DNA of 64,000 nucleotides, taken from Verrucomicrobiota bacterium. GTDB taxonomy: Bacteria; Verrucomicrobiota; Verrucomicrobiia; CAIQCK01. The stretch spans positions 1,240,001 to 1,304,000 of the forward strand of contig JACRQF010000009.1 of NCBI GenBank assembly GCA_016222825.1, written 5' to 3'. Numbering within the stretch: the stretch's first letter is position 1; the number at the start of each line of letters is the position of its first letter. Under the pieces are notes generated by a model. The model did not search any database. It was not told the origin of the DNA and was given only the letters and a program-made list of their open reading frames with translations. This document shows positions 33,188-42,200 of this stretch, one piece after another. The position numbers and the translations under genes are program-made.

Positions 33188-36100
33188 CTACTCCAACAAC
33201 ACCGCCTTGAAGTCATGCTTCTTCAGCCGGAACGAAAACTCGCCCGGTGCGCTGTTGGCGACCGGTTCGCCCGTCTCGAAATCCTTCGCGGTCGCGCTCG
33301 CTGGCAGCTTCAGCGCGGCGCGGTCGAGCGTCAGCTTCGCGTCGCCGCCGTCGCCGTAGTCGGTGACGATGACCAGAGCGCGCTTGCCGCGGGCGAGCGC
33401 GAGGGTGCGCGCGTCCACGCCGGCCACTTTTACGGGATGACCCGCGTCCCAGTAGTTGAAGACGCGGCAATCCGGCTCGCCGTAGCCGAACTCGTAGAGC
33501 TTGCGGTAGAACGTCGTGTCCGCCTCCGGCCCGTAATCCCACGCGCGCAACTCATGCACCAGCATCACGCCGAGCCGCGTGCGCGTCATCCAGGCGTAGC
33601 GCGGGTCTTTGCGGTCCATGTGGCCGCCGGCGAGAAGGAGCGGGAAACATCCGGTCTGGCGGCCGATCGTTTCTGCAACGGTCAGTTCCGGCGTAAAGCG
33701 GTCCTGGAAATCGTCGGCGCCGTATTTCCATTCCCAGTCGAGGTTGACGTTGGCGAATGCGTTGACCGGAATGAGGCTCGCGTTGGTCATGTGCGAGACG
33801 AAGATGCCATCGCGCTTCTCCTGATGGAACAGGACGGCGGTGCGCTTGATCAACTCGCGCATCGCCCAGAGGCCGAGGCCGGGATGTGTGCGGCCCGTCT
33901 CGTCCACCCACGCACCGCCGACCACGGTGTCCCAGTTCGCGGCGAGGAAGGTGTTGTCCCAGTAGATGCCGTCGAAGACCTGCATCATCTCGCGGTAATA
34001 CCACAGCGCGGCGTCCTGAAAGCTGCGCGTCGGCGTGATGTCGTAGTCGAGCTGACCTTTCTTGGCGCGGTTGAAGTAGGCAAACTTGTGCCACTCGTCC
34101 TGGAAAGTCGGCCACTCCGCCATGTGGAAACCAATGCCGCGCGGATTCGTGTAGGGCACCAGCCGCCAACCGTCGGCGCGCGACGTAGTCTGGCCGGCGC
34201 GCAGGCCCGCGGCGATGTGGCGGCGCATGAATTCGTGCCGTTCAGAGCCGGGCTTCTCCTCGGCGAGATGTTGCTTGAGCCACGTCTCGACGTAGCTCAT
34301 GTCGGCTTTGCCGGTGTCGCGGGCTTCGCTCATCTTGCGGTAGATCGTCAGGTCGTGCGCGGCGGGATAGAAATCGTAGGAGAAGCAGCCGTAGTAGAAA
34401 CTTGACCCAACAATGGAAAACGGCCGCGCGCCGGGCAGGTTGCGCGAGCATTGCCATTTGCGCCAGCCGGCCGGCATCGGTTTCACCGGCGTCGCTTGCA
34501 GGCCGAAGACGATTCTGCGTTCGCGGTCCAGCAGTGTCGGTCGTGTGATGAAGTGGACGCGCAGTTCCAGCGCGCCGCCGACGCGCGCCAGCTCGATGGC
34601 TGGCGTTTTGTCGTCGAGCGACCAATCGCGGTCGTTGTCAGCGAACCAGCACAGCCCGCGCTCGCCGCCGCCGACCCAGACGTATGGGTAGAACGTGCCC
34701 ACGAGATCGGTGCGGCTCGCCTTGCCGCTGTCCCAGATAACGCCCTCGCCAGCGGGAGTCTTGCTGGCGAGGTTGTAGCGGAGTTGGTCGGCGCAAGCGT
34801 GCAGGTAGGGCGCTTCGGCATCGTTGATCGGCGCGACCAGTGTCATCTTCTCGATCGTCGCGCCGTTTGTCGCCGGCAGCGTCAGCGTGAACTTCGTCAT
34901 GCCGTCGTAATCAATTTCGGCGCGGACTTGCGCATTGATCTCGCCCGCCGTCCACGAAGCTTTGCCGACAACCTCAGTCTCGCGTGCGCGCTCCAGCTTC
35001 CAGCCGCTTCCGGTGACGGGCACCGGTTTGCCGCCGCTGACGACTTCCCATCGCATCAGTGCAGCGAGCAGCGGGCGACCCTGGCTCGCGATGCGGTCCC
35101 ACAAGCCCGATGCGCCGGCGTGGTGTTCGCGCAGCACGCAGGAGACCTTCCGCCCGTCCACCTTCAGCGGCGTGAACGGCGGGATGACTTTGTCGGAGAT
35201 GCCGAGCCGGTTGTTCTCCCACGGAAACACGCGCCGCTCGAACTTCTCCGTCACCGGCTCTTTCGGCACGCCCTCGCCGCCTTCGAGCGTCAGCGCGAGC
35301 GCGTAGTCGCCTTCCGCGGACAGCGGAACATCGAAGAGCACCTCGGCGGCGTTGTCCTTGAACGTCAACCGCTGTTCCGCAACCGGCTTCTCCGCGCCGG
35401 CCCGCATCACGCGCAGCACGCCGCCGGTGATGCGCTCGCGCGACGGCAACGCGGCGATGTCGGCGCGCGCTTTGATCTTGTTCAGCGACGGATAGACCTT
35501 GAATTGCAGGCCGACCGCCTCGCCGTCGCTTCGGGCCGCGAGTTTTCGCGGCGCGGGACGTTGGAGGCGCGGGTTTTGCCAGAGCAGGCGTGCCTCGGTT
35601 TCCGTCAGAGGCCGGCGATAGACGGTGACCTCGTCGAGTAACGTTCGCGGGCCGTGCTGTGCGCCGATGATGAGATCGCCGAAGGTCTGCTCCGTCGGCG
35701 GGCGCGTGACGGCCTTCGCTTGGAACGGCCCGCCGTCGAGGCTGAACTCCAGCACCGGCCATTGCCAGTTGGCGACGAGAAAATGCCACTCGCCGTTCCT
35801 CCAATCAGAACAACCGTGCATGGCATGGGCGTTACCCGTGATTTTCGAGAGACAAAGCAACTGGAGTGCCTCGTGCCGCTGCACCTGGCCGTCGGGCTTG
35901 TGGAGCGGGCCTTGGCGCTGGAGATAGAAAGCGGCGTTGCTCGTCATAGCGAACACAATGTTGCCGTCGTCGCGATGGTTCCACTCCTGCGGACAGACCC
36001 ACAGCGAGATCGCGCCGCGCCGCGTGATGGGGAAGTTGCCCTCACGCGGAAACATCGCCCCCGCGCCGCCCTTGCCGATCACGGCCGCCTGACCCGACAC

Positions 36101-36295
36101 TCCTGACGCGAACGCCGGTTTGCCTGAGAGCTTGCCGTCGCCGCTGCCCGCCGCCACATCCGGCGCGAACTTCCCGCCGTCGAAGCTGAGGTGGAACGTC
36201 ACGCAATCCATCAACGGATCGAGTTCGGCGGGCCGCGGCGTCGGCTGCGCCCACGCGGTTGCGCACAACAAGACGAATGGAAAAATCCTTTTCAT
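33188..36295 (-). CDS. Very large secreted LamG/GH-like protein (DUF6067 type)
   Basis: 1,035 residues. Signal peptide MKRIFPFVLLCATAWAQ, then an N-terminal LamG/concanavalin-like sugar-binding domain (VTFHLSFDGGKFAPDV, RTLLDEVTVYRRPLTETEARLLW, residues about 30-245). A beta-sandwich linker follows, and then a TIM-barrel glycoside hydrolase-like domain from about residue 550: GVIWDSGKASRTD, GFHMAEWPTFQDEWHKFAYF, GIYWDNTFLAANWDTV. The C-terminal domain (VNSAPGEFSFRLKKHDFKAVLLE) resembles a glycosidase beta-sandwich. I place it in DUF6067 with moderate certainty. It is translationally close-coupled to the DUF4091 gene. Substrate unknown; a complex polysaccharide is likely. Confidence 0.8.
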   Translation of the reverse strand: MKRIFPFVLLCATAWAQPTPRPAELDPLMDCVTFHLSFDGGKFAPDVAAGSGDGKLSGKPAFASGVSGQAAVIGKGGAGAMFPREGNFPITRRGAISLWVCPQEWNHRDDGNIVFAMTSNAAFYLQRQGPLHKPDGQVQRHEALQLLCLSKITGNAHAMHGCSDWRNGEWHFLVANWQWPVLEFSLDGGPFQAKAVTRPPTEQTFGDLIIGAQHGPRTLLDEVTVYRRPLTETEARLLWQNPRLQRPAPRKLAARSDGEAVGLQFKVYPSLNKIKARADIAALPSRERITGGVLRVMRAGAEKPVAEQRLTFKDNAAEVLFDVPLSAEGDYALALTLEGGEGVPKEPVTEKFERRVFPWENNRLGISDKVIPPFTPLKVDGRKVSCVLREHHAGASGLWDRIASQGRPLLAALMRWEVVSGGKPVPVTGSGWKLERARETEVVGKASWTAGEINAQVRAEIDYDGMTKFTLTLPATNGATIEKMTLVAPINDAEAPYLHACADQLRYNLASKTPAGEGVIWDSGKASRTDLVGTFYPYVWVGGGERGLCWFADNDRDWSLDDKTPAIELARVGGALELRVHFITRPTLLDRERRIVFGLQATPVKPMPAGWRKWQCSRNLPGARPFSIVGSSFYYGCFSYDFYPAAHDLTIYRKMSEARDTGKADMSYVETWLKQHLAEEKPGSERHEFMRRHIAAGLRAGQTTSRADGWRLVPYTNPRGIGFHMAEWPTFQDEWHKFAYFNRAKKGQLDYDITPTRSFQDAALWYYREMMQVFDGIYWDNTFLAANWDTVVGGAWVDETGRTHPGLGLWAMRELIKRTAVLFHQEKRDGIFVSHMTNASLIPVNAFANVNLDWEWKYGADDFQDRFTPELTVAETIGRQTGCFPLLLAGGHMDRKDPRYAWMTRTRLGVMLVHELRAWDYGPEADTTFYRKLYEFGYGEPDCRVFNYWDAGHPVKVAGVDARTLALARGKRALVIVTDYGDGGDAKLTLDRAALKLPASATAKDFETGEPVANSAPGEFSFRLKKHDFKAVLLE

Positions 36296-36477
36296 GCGAG
36301 CGGACTCTTACCGAAGATGAAGAGCAAGCACATCAGGCAGGTCGTGTCGGGGTTTGTGAAACGGCCATTCACGTGTATCGGCTTTCATGGCATGGTCGAA
36401 CGCTGCCGGCATCGTAGCCGCGCCCCTTGCGAACACAAGCGCGGATTCCCCATTGCGATTTGCTCCGGAAATTGCGG

Positions 36478-36506
36478 TTGTGATTCCAGCGCCCTGGACA
36501 TACTCT
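36478..36506 (+). promoter_or_regulatory. Putative promoter of the tri-haem gene
   Basis: TTGTGA (36478-36483), 17-base spacer, TACTCT (36501-36506), 24 bases before the ATG. The spacer holds the inverted repeat CCAGCGCCCTGG, a possible operator. Confidence 0.4.
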
Positions 36507-36530
36507 GTGCCCCGCACCTGGAGAAAAGTC

Positions 36531-39515
36531 ATGAGTGATATCAAGACGCTGCTGCGGTTGCTGCCGGGTTCTCTGGCAACCCTGATCTTCCTGCTCCCCA
36601 ACGCCGTCGGCGACGCGCCGAAGAATCTCGCGCCGCAAGCACGCGTCTCGGCCAGCAGTCATCACAGCGCCGCTTATCGCCCGCAGATGGCGGTCAACGG
36701 CCTTATCCCGTCCGACTTCCAGCCGGAGGGCGGCGATTGGGCGACGCGCGGCACGCAGAAGGGTTGGTTCGAGTTGCAGTGGGATCAGCCGGTCGAGGCG
36801 GCTCAGATCATCTACTACGCGCGCACGAGCAGCCCGCTGATTGAGTGTTTCAAGGATTACGCGGTCTTCTTGAACGGCGCGGAGAAGCCGGCGGCGCAGG
36901 GGACGCTGGAGCACCGTCGCGGGCCGCAGGCGATTGAGTTCCCCAAACAGCGCGTGTCGAAGATGCGCATCGAGTTCCTCTCGTCGCATCCCAATTCGCC
37001 GAACCCCGGCGCGTCGGAGATCGTTGTCTATTCCACACCGTTGAGCGCGGCGAAGCTGTCGGAGATGTTGACGCCGCCGGAGGAGAAGACGCCGCAGGCG
37101 GCTGCGTTGCGAAAGGACTTGGCCGAAGGGCGGCTCGGCTTCCGCGACATCCTGCTGGTCAAGCGCAAGCCACTGAACATCTCGCACGTCTATGTTTATC
37201 ACGTCGAGGGCTACCGGCCCGGCGGCGGGTTGTATCTGTTCACGCCGGACGAGAAAGACGGCAAGCTGAAGTGCATCTTCGACGCCGGCGAGGGGATGAT
37301 CACCACCGCGCAACTATCCTACGACGGCCGCGAGGTTGTGTTTGCGCTACGCCGTGGCGGCCACGTGGCGTCGAATCCCGTCGCGCACATCGAGGACATC
37401 TCGCGCTACGCCGACGAGGCGAGCAACTACCACATCTTCCGCATCAACATTGACGGGACCGGGCTGGTGCAACTGACGCACGGCACGCACAACAATCTCG
37501 ACCCGTGCTGGCTGCCCGACGGCGGCATCGGCTTCATCTCCGACCGCAAGCCGGCCTATGCCTACTGTTACGTCGTCACCTCGCCGGTGCTCTACCGCAT
37601 GGAACGCGACGGCTCGAAAGTGAAGCGGCTCTCGTCGAACTACCTGATGGACTTCACGCCGTCGGTCCTCAACAACGGGCGGCTCATCTACACGCGCTGG
37701 GAATACGTGGACAAAGCTGCCTGCCCCATCCAAAGCCTCTGGACCATCAACCCGGACGGCACCGGGCTGGCCGGCTTCTACGGCAACCGCGTGCTGAATC
37801 CCGGCACGTTCATGGACGCGCAGCCAGTCCCCGGCACGCGCCGCGTCATTGCCACCGCGACGAACCACAACGGCCCGTGCCGCGGCGGCATCGTGGAGAT
37901 TGACCCCGCGAAAGGCGCGAACGCCCCCGAAGCGGTTCGCAACCTGACGCCCGAGATTGACATCTACGCGCACAAGATCGGTGGCGGCCCGTATGGCAAC
38001 GGCATGCTCAACTGCGGCATCCACGGCCAATACGAAAAACCGTTCGCCATAGACGAGAACCACTTTCTGGTTTCCAAGGGCGGCGTGGTCCAGATCCGCG
38101 ACTTCGACGCCAACGCTGCGTCGTTGCTGGCGCCGAAAGACGGCATGGGGTTCTACAGCCCGCAGCCCATCCGCCGGCAAGCGCCGCCGCCGGTCCTGTG
38201 CGGCCTGTTCATGGACCACGACGTTCAATTGCCTGAAGACGGCAGCGTGTCGGGCAACTGGGCCACCGTCTTCATGCAAGATGTCTATAACGGACTGGAG
38301 CCGCACGTGAAGCGCGGCGAGATCAAACAAATCGCCGTGGTGCAGGAGATCGAGAAGAGCACGCACACGCCGCAGAACAACCTCTGTCCCGACAAGCCCG
38401 GCATGCGTAACATCGCCGTGTTCGGCTTCCAGTTTCCGCTGGTCTCCTGCGGCGCGACCTACGCGCCGAAGAAGCTCTGGGGCTTTGCCGATGTCGCGCC
38501 CGACGGCAGCGCAGCGTTTCGAGTGCCGTCGGAGGTGCCAATTTACTTTCTGGCCCTCGACGCCGAAGGCCGCGCGCTCCAACGGATGCGAAGCTTCACG
38601 CACCTGATGCCGGGCGAAGTCCAGGGATGCGTCGGCTGCCACTCCGACCGCAACTCGCTCACGCCGCGCGCGGACAATGCGATGTTGAGGCGCGTTCACC
38701 CGCAGGAACTCCGCAAACCTGCTTGGGGCGTCAAGGGGTTCAGCTACCCGGAGGTCGTCCAAGGCGTCTTCGACCGGCACTGCGTCGCCTGCCACAACGA
38801 GCGCGAGCAGCCGGGCAACGTGGACCTGACCGGCGACATGACCGACTTCTTCAACGTCTCCTACGACATCCTCTGCCGGACCGGCACACAGGGCGAAAAG
38901 AACTGGATCAAACACGGCAGTCCGTCAGGCGCCGAATACGACAAGGAACGCGGCATGAGTCCCTACGTCGAATGGATCTGGACCATCAACGGCAGCGAAA
39001 CCAACATCCTCGAAATCCAGCCGCGTCGCTGGGGCAGCCCCGCGAGCAAACTGGCCGAGATCATCCGCAGCGGTCATCCCGACAAAGACGGCCAGCCGCG
39101 CGTCAAAGCGTCCGACGAAGACCGCCGTCGCGTGTTTTTGTGGATGGACCTGAACATCCCCTACTACGGCACCTCGTCCTCAAGTCACAAGACCGAACTC
39201 GGCAGCCGCCGGATGTATCCGCTCGACCTCGACGCAACCCTCAGCGACGTCGCCGCGCGCCGCTGCGTCGCCTGCCACCAAGGCAGCCTGCCGCGGAAAT
39301 TCTACACCCGCGTGATGAAGCCCGAGAACAACAGCTTCCTGCTCGCCCCGCTGGCCAAGGAAGCCGGCGGCACGCAAAAGTGCGGCCAGCCCATCTTCGC
39401 CTCCACCGACGACCCCGACTACCAGCGCATTCTGCGAACGTTCAACCCGATCCACGCCTTGCTCAAGAAGCGTCCCCGGCCCGATATGCCGGGCTATGCG
39501 GCAGTGTGTGACTGA
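36531..39515 (+). CDS. Exported tri-haem protein with discoidin and hydrazine-synthase-A-like propeller domains
   Basis: 994 residues from the ATG preceded by GGAG (seven-base spacing). Signal segment LPGSLATLIFLLPNAVGDA. Discoidin-like F5/8C domain (residues about 30-170; VSASSHHSAAYRPQMAVNG), TolB/PD40-like beta-propeller (QLTHGTHNNLDPCWLPDGGIGFISDRK), then a region resembling hydrazine synthase subunit A. Three covalent haem motifs are seen: QGCVGCHSD, HCVACHNE and RCVACHQG. The family ('HzsA-related') is common in PVC bacteria without anammox; its reaction is unknown. Export with c-type haem points to periplasmic redox chemistry. Promoter TTGTGA-N17-TACTCT lies at 36478-36506. Confidence 0.85.
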   Translation: MSDIKTLLRLLPGSLATLIFLLPNAVGDAPKNLAPQARVSASSHHSAAYRPQMAVNGLIPSDFQPEGGDWATRGTQKGWFELQWDQPVEAAQIIYYARTSSPLIECFKDYAVFLNGAEKPAAQGTLEHRRGPQAIEFPKQRVSKMRIEFLSSHPNSPNPGASEIVVYSTPLSAAKLSEMLTPPEEKTPQAAALRKDLAEGRLGFRDILLVKRKPLNISHVYVYHVEGYRPGGGLYLFTPDEKDGKLKCIFDAGEGMITTAQLSYDGREVVFALRRGGHVASNPVAHIEDISRYADEASNYHIFRINIDGTGLVQLTHGTHNNLDPCWLPDGGIGFISDRKPAYAYCYVVTSPVLYRMERDGSKVKRLSSNYLMDFTPSVLNNGRLIYTRWEYVDKAACPIQSLWTINPDGTGLAGFYGNRVLNPGTFMDAQPVPGTRRVIATATNHNGPCRGGIVEIDPAKGANAPEAVRNLTPEIDIYAHKIGGGPYGNGMLNCGIHGQYEKPFAIDENHFLVSKGGVVQIRDFDANAASLLAPKDGMGFYSPQPIRRQAPPPVLCGLFMDHDVQLPEDGSVSGNWATVFMQDVYNGLEPHVKRGEIKQIAVVQEIEKSTHTPQNNLCPDKPGMRNIAVFGFQFPLVSCGATYAPKKLWGFADVAPDGSAAFRVPSEVPIYFLALDAEGRALQRMRSFTHLMPGEVQGCVGCHSDRNSLTPRADNAMLRRVHPQELRKPAWGVKGFSYPEVVQGVFDRHCVACHNEREQPGNVDLTGDMTDFFNVSYDILCRTGTQGEKNWIKHGSPSGAEYDKERGMSPYVEWIWTINGSETNILEIQPRRWGSPASKLAEIIRSGHPDKDGQPRVKASDEDRRRVFLWMDLNIPYYGTSSSSHKTELGSRRMYPLDLDATLSDVAARRCVACHQGSLPRKFYTRVMKPENNSFLLAPLAKEAGGTQKCGQPIFASTDDPDYQRILRTFNPIHALLKKRPRPDMPGYAAVCD

Positions 39516-39533
39516 GCATCAGTTTCCGTGCGC

Positions 39534-41117
39534 TTACTGAAAGCGGATGGAATACAGATCGGCGTCCCGCAACACAAACCGCAGCCGCACGGGTTTGCCG
39601 GCGAGCGTGCTCACGTCTCCACCGTTCTTCCACGACACCACGCGCTCATTGGCGTCGCCGAAGACCGGCGGGCAGTCGTCGAGCGCGAAGCCGGGCAACG
39701 GTTTGCCGGCGGGGTCTTGAATCTCAATGCGAACGTCACCGGCGGCGGAGGTCGCGAAGTTCAGCGTGAGCTTGCTGCCTGTGAACGTCAGAGGCTTGGT
39801 GACGAGTTCGCCGCCGCTCATCGGGGCGCTGACGGAGACGAAACCGTCGAGACGCAGCGTGTAGCGGCGTAGTTCGCTGCTGGTGCCGGTCCAGTAGTTC
39901 TCGCCGGCATAGAGCGAGAGTTCATCCGGCGCGCCAGCGAGTGCGGATTTCGTCTCGACGAGGTGCCAGGCGATGTATTGGTGGCCGTAGTGCCACGTGC
40001 CGGGCCGCTCGATGCCGGGGCGCATGAACGCTTCGTTCCAACGCTTGAACTTCACGCCGTCGCGGCTCGCCATGAGCAAGCCCTCGGTGATTGCGGTGCC
40101 GTAGCGTTGGTTCGCCTTCGCGCGCCATTCGCGGTGCTGCAGTTCCGGCAGCGCGCGCATCGAGTCCGACCAGCCGCGCTCGATGTAGCGCGTGGGGAAG
40201 CCGATGAAGATGTGCGGCGCGCGATGGTAGGGTTTGATCTGGTTCGTGTAGAGATGCTCGGGCGGCGAGTCCACGTATTTCACGTCCGCTTGCTGGACCC
40301 AGTTCAGGAAGTCCTTTGAGGTCGCCGTGCGGATGGCGCGGACGCCGGCGGGTTTCCACGTTGTGCCGTCTGCGACGCCTGCCGTGAAGATGCGCCAGTA
40401 GGCGCGATACTCGCCGCGCACCGGGTCGAAGAACGCAAGGTTCTGCGAATCGAACGCGCCTTTTGTGATGACCGGTCCATCGCTCATCGGCGTCCAACGC
40501 AAGCCATCGGGCGATTTGAACGCCAGCAACCCATGCGGCTTTGTCGAGTGGATAATGGCCTTGTAGCGCGCGTCGGCGGGAGTGTCGGGGTTCTCGTCCT
40601 TGAACACCGCCGGATGGCCCGGGTCGGCGACCGCCGAGCCGGCTTTGCCCGGCACCATGACAATGTTGTTCTTTTTGGAACCTTTGAATTCGTGCAGGCC
40701 CAGTTCCGGCTTGCGCCAGTGGATGCCGTCGTCGCTCTCGGCGTAGCAACAGAAGAGCGGATGCGAGCCGGTGTTGACCTTGCCCGGCGGCTGCACGTCG
40801 AGGTGCCACGCCTTGTAATACATCCGGTAGAGCTTGCCGTCCTGAAAGACGCTGTGGTAGCCGCTGCCGCTGCCTTCCCAGGGCGCATCGTGCACCAGCG
40901 CGATTTCTTTTGGCTCCGGATGATGCAACCGCACCTCTGCCTTTCCCGCAAGCTTCCCGATGAGGAAGTCATCCACGAACAACTCGCGCCGCGAGCCGAT
41001 GTTGATGACGGACGACTTGCCGGTTTCCGCAGCGAGGGAGCGGCACGTCATCATGGCGGCGCCAGCCGCGATGGAGGTCTTCAGCCATTGTCGCCGGGAG
41101 AGTTTGTTCGGGTTCAT
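39534..41117 (-). CDS. Tat-exported GH32/43-like five-bladed propeller protein
   Basis: 527 residues from an ATG with AAAGGAA upstream; a 30-residue longer frame has no homology. Twin-arginine signal SRRQWLKTSIAAGAAMM. The mature chain is a glycosidase-type beta-propeller with RELFVDDFLI, YHSVFQDGKLYRMYYKAW, LFCCYAESDDGIHWRKPEL, HPAVFKDEN and a C-terminal beta-sandwich (FATSAAGDVRIEIQDPAGK). The motifs match the GH32/GH43 superfamily layout, but I cannot name substrate or catalytic residues with certainty. It is the last gene of the nine-gene operon and overlaps the metallophosphoesterase stop by four bases (ATGA). Confidence 0.8.
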   Translation of the reverse strand: MNPNKLSRRQWLKTSIAAGAAMMTCRSLAAETGKSSVINIGSRRELFVDDFLIGKLAGKAEVRLHHPEPKEIALVHDAPWEGSGSGYHSVFQDGKLYRMYYKAWHLDVQPPGKVNTGSHPLFCCYAESDDGIHWRKPELGLHEFKGSKKNNIVMVPGKAGSAVADPGHPAVFKDENPDTPADARYKAIIHSTKPHGLLAFKSPDGLRWTPMSDGPVITKGAFDSQNLAFFDPVRGEYRAYWRIFTAGVADGTTWKPAGVRAIRTATSKDFLNWVQQADVKYVDSPPEHLYTNQIKPYHRAPHIFIGFPTRYIERGWSDSMRALPELQHREWRAKANQRYGTAITEGLLMASRDGVKFKRWNEAFMRPGIERPGTWHYGHQYIAWHLVETKSALAGAPDELSLYAGENYWTGTSSELRRYTLRLDGFVSVSAPMSGGELVTKPLTFTGSKLTLNFATSAAGDVRIEIQDPAGKPLPGFALDDCPPVFGDANERVVSWKNGGDVSTLAGKPVRLRFVLRDADLYSIRFQ

Positions 41118-42178
41118 GGTTCCTTTCGGATGGTGTGAGTGGGGATTTTGTTCGCCAGCGGAATTGTGAAAGTGCGTTCGTCGGCTCGACCAGCGACATA
41201 TTGCCAAGGCGTCGGATGTTTTGCGTCAACAAAATCGCGCGGGTAGCGCGGCTTGCCGTGGATGTTTGTCTTTGGCGTGACGAGCCGGGCGGGAAGCTGG
41301 TGAACCCTCGCTTCGATCCGGTCGGCAAACACTCTGTAGAGAGCGTAGTCGCACGGATAGGAGGCCGTGCCCGCGATGGAGACGTGGACGATGCCGTTGC
41401 GCCGAGTGACGCCTGTCAGGTGCAGGTGGCCCGACAACACAGCGATCACCGAGTTGGCGTGTGTCTCGACGATTCTCAGCGTCTCGCCGTCGTGGTCCAT
41501 GTAGCTACGAAAGCCAAAGCTCTTTGCCAGCACGGCCTCTTCGCGCAGCGGCACGAGCGGGATGTGGCAGAGGATGATCTTGGGAACGCCGGGCGCGCCC
41601 TCCAGTTCGCGGCGGAGCCAGTCGTTCCGCGATTTGACAACGGCCGGCCCGACGCAGCACGCGCCGCTGTTGTTGAGCGCGATGAAGAGGATGCCGCCGT
41701 GCGTGAAGGTGTAGTTCACCCGGTCGTCGCCGAACGTCTCGTGGTAGGCTTGCTCGTGCTTCGCGCTGCCCTCCTGCTGGACGACCTCGTGGTTGCCGAC
41801 AACGGGATAGAACGAAACGCGCAGTGGCTTCAGCATCTCGTGGAGGAGCCTGAGATCGGGGGCGAGATTCTCGACGCGCTCGCCGTGGATCAAGTCGCCA
41901 ACACCGACGACGAAATCGGGCCGCGCGAAGTGCCGCCCCGACGCGGCGGCCTCGATGAGCCAGCGGGCCTTCTCGTTGGCCTTTTCGTAGCCGTCCTTTC
42001 CCGCGTCGGCGTCCACGTGAGTGTCGTTGATCTGGAGGAAGCTGAATGCTGGCGCGCCGCCGCGGCCTGCGGGTGTGGCGCAACCGGCCGCCAAGAGCGC
42101 TAGCATGGCCGCCACCACCACAGCGGCGAGCAGACTGCGGTCTTTTCTTCCTCTGCGTGTGATGGAAAGCCAGCTCAA
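41114..42178 (-). CDS. Calcineurin-like metallophosphoesterase lipoprotein
   Basis: 354 residues, TTG start with GGAG five bases before it. N-terminal hydrophobic helix ends in LLAAGCATP, a lipobox, so the mature protein is probably lipidated and outside the cytoplasm. Metal motifs are in order: INDTHVD, VGDLIHG, VVGNHEVVQ, ILCHIPLVP and VLSGHLHLTG, giving a complete dinuclear site. It probably cleaves a phosphate ester or nucleotide-type substrate. It sits between the amidohydrolase (22-base gap) and the GH32/43-like gene (ATGA overlap), within the nine-gene operon that also contains a nucleoside hydrolase. Confidence 0.92.
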   Translation of the reverse strand: MSWLSITRRGRKDRSLLAAVVVAAMLALLAAGCATPAGRGGAPAFSFLQINDTHVDADAGKDGYEKANEKARWLIEAAASGRHFARPDFVVGVGDLIHGERVENLAPDLRLLHEMLKPLRVSFYPVVGNHEVVQQEGSAKHEQAYHETFGDDRVNYTFTHGGILFIALNNSGACCVGPAVVKSRNDWLRRELEGAPGVPKIILCHIPLVPLREEAVLAKSFGFRSYMDHDGETLRIVETHANSVIAVLSGHLHLTGVTRRNGIVHVSIAGTASYPCDYALYRVFADRIEARVHQLPARLVTPKTNIHGKPRYPRDFVDAKHPTPWQYVAGRADERTFTIPLANKIPTHTIRKEP

Positions 42179-42200
42179 CCGTGCTCCTTCCGTTCTGGTT

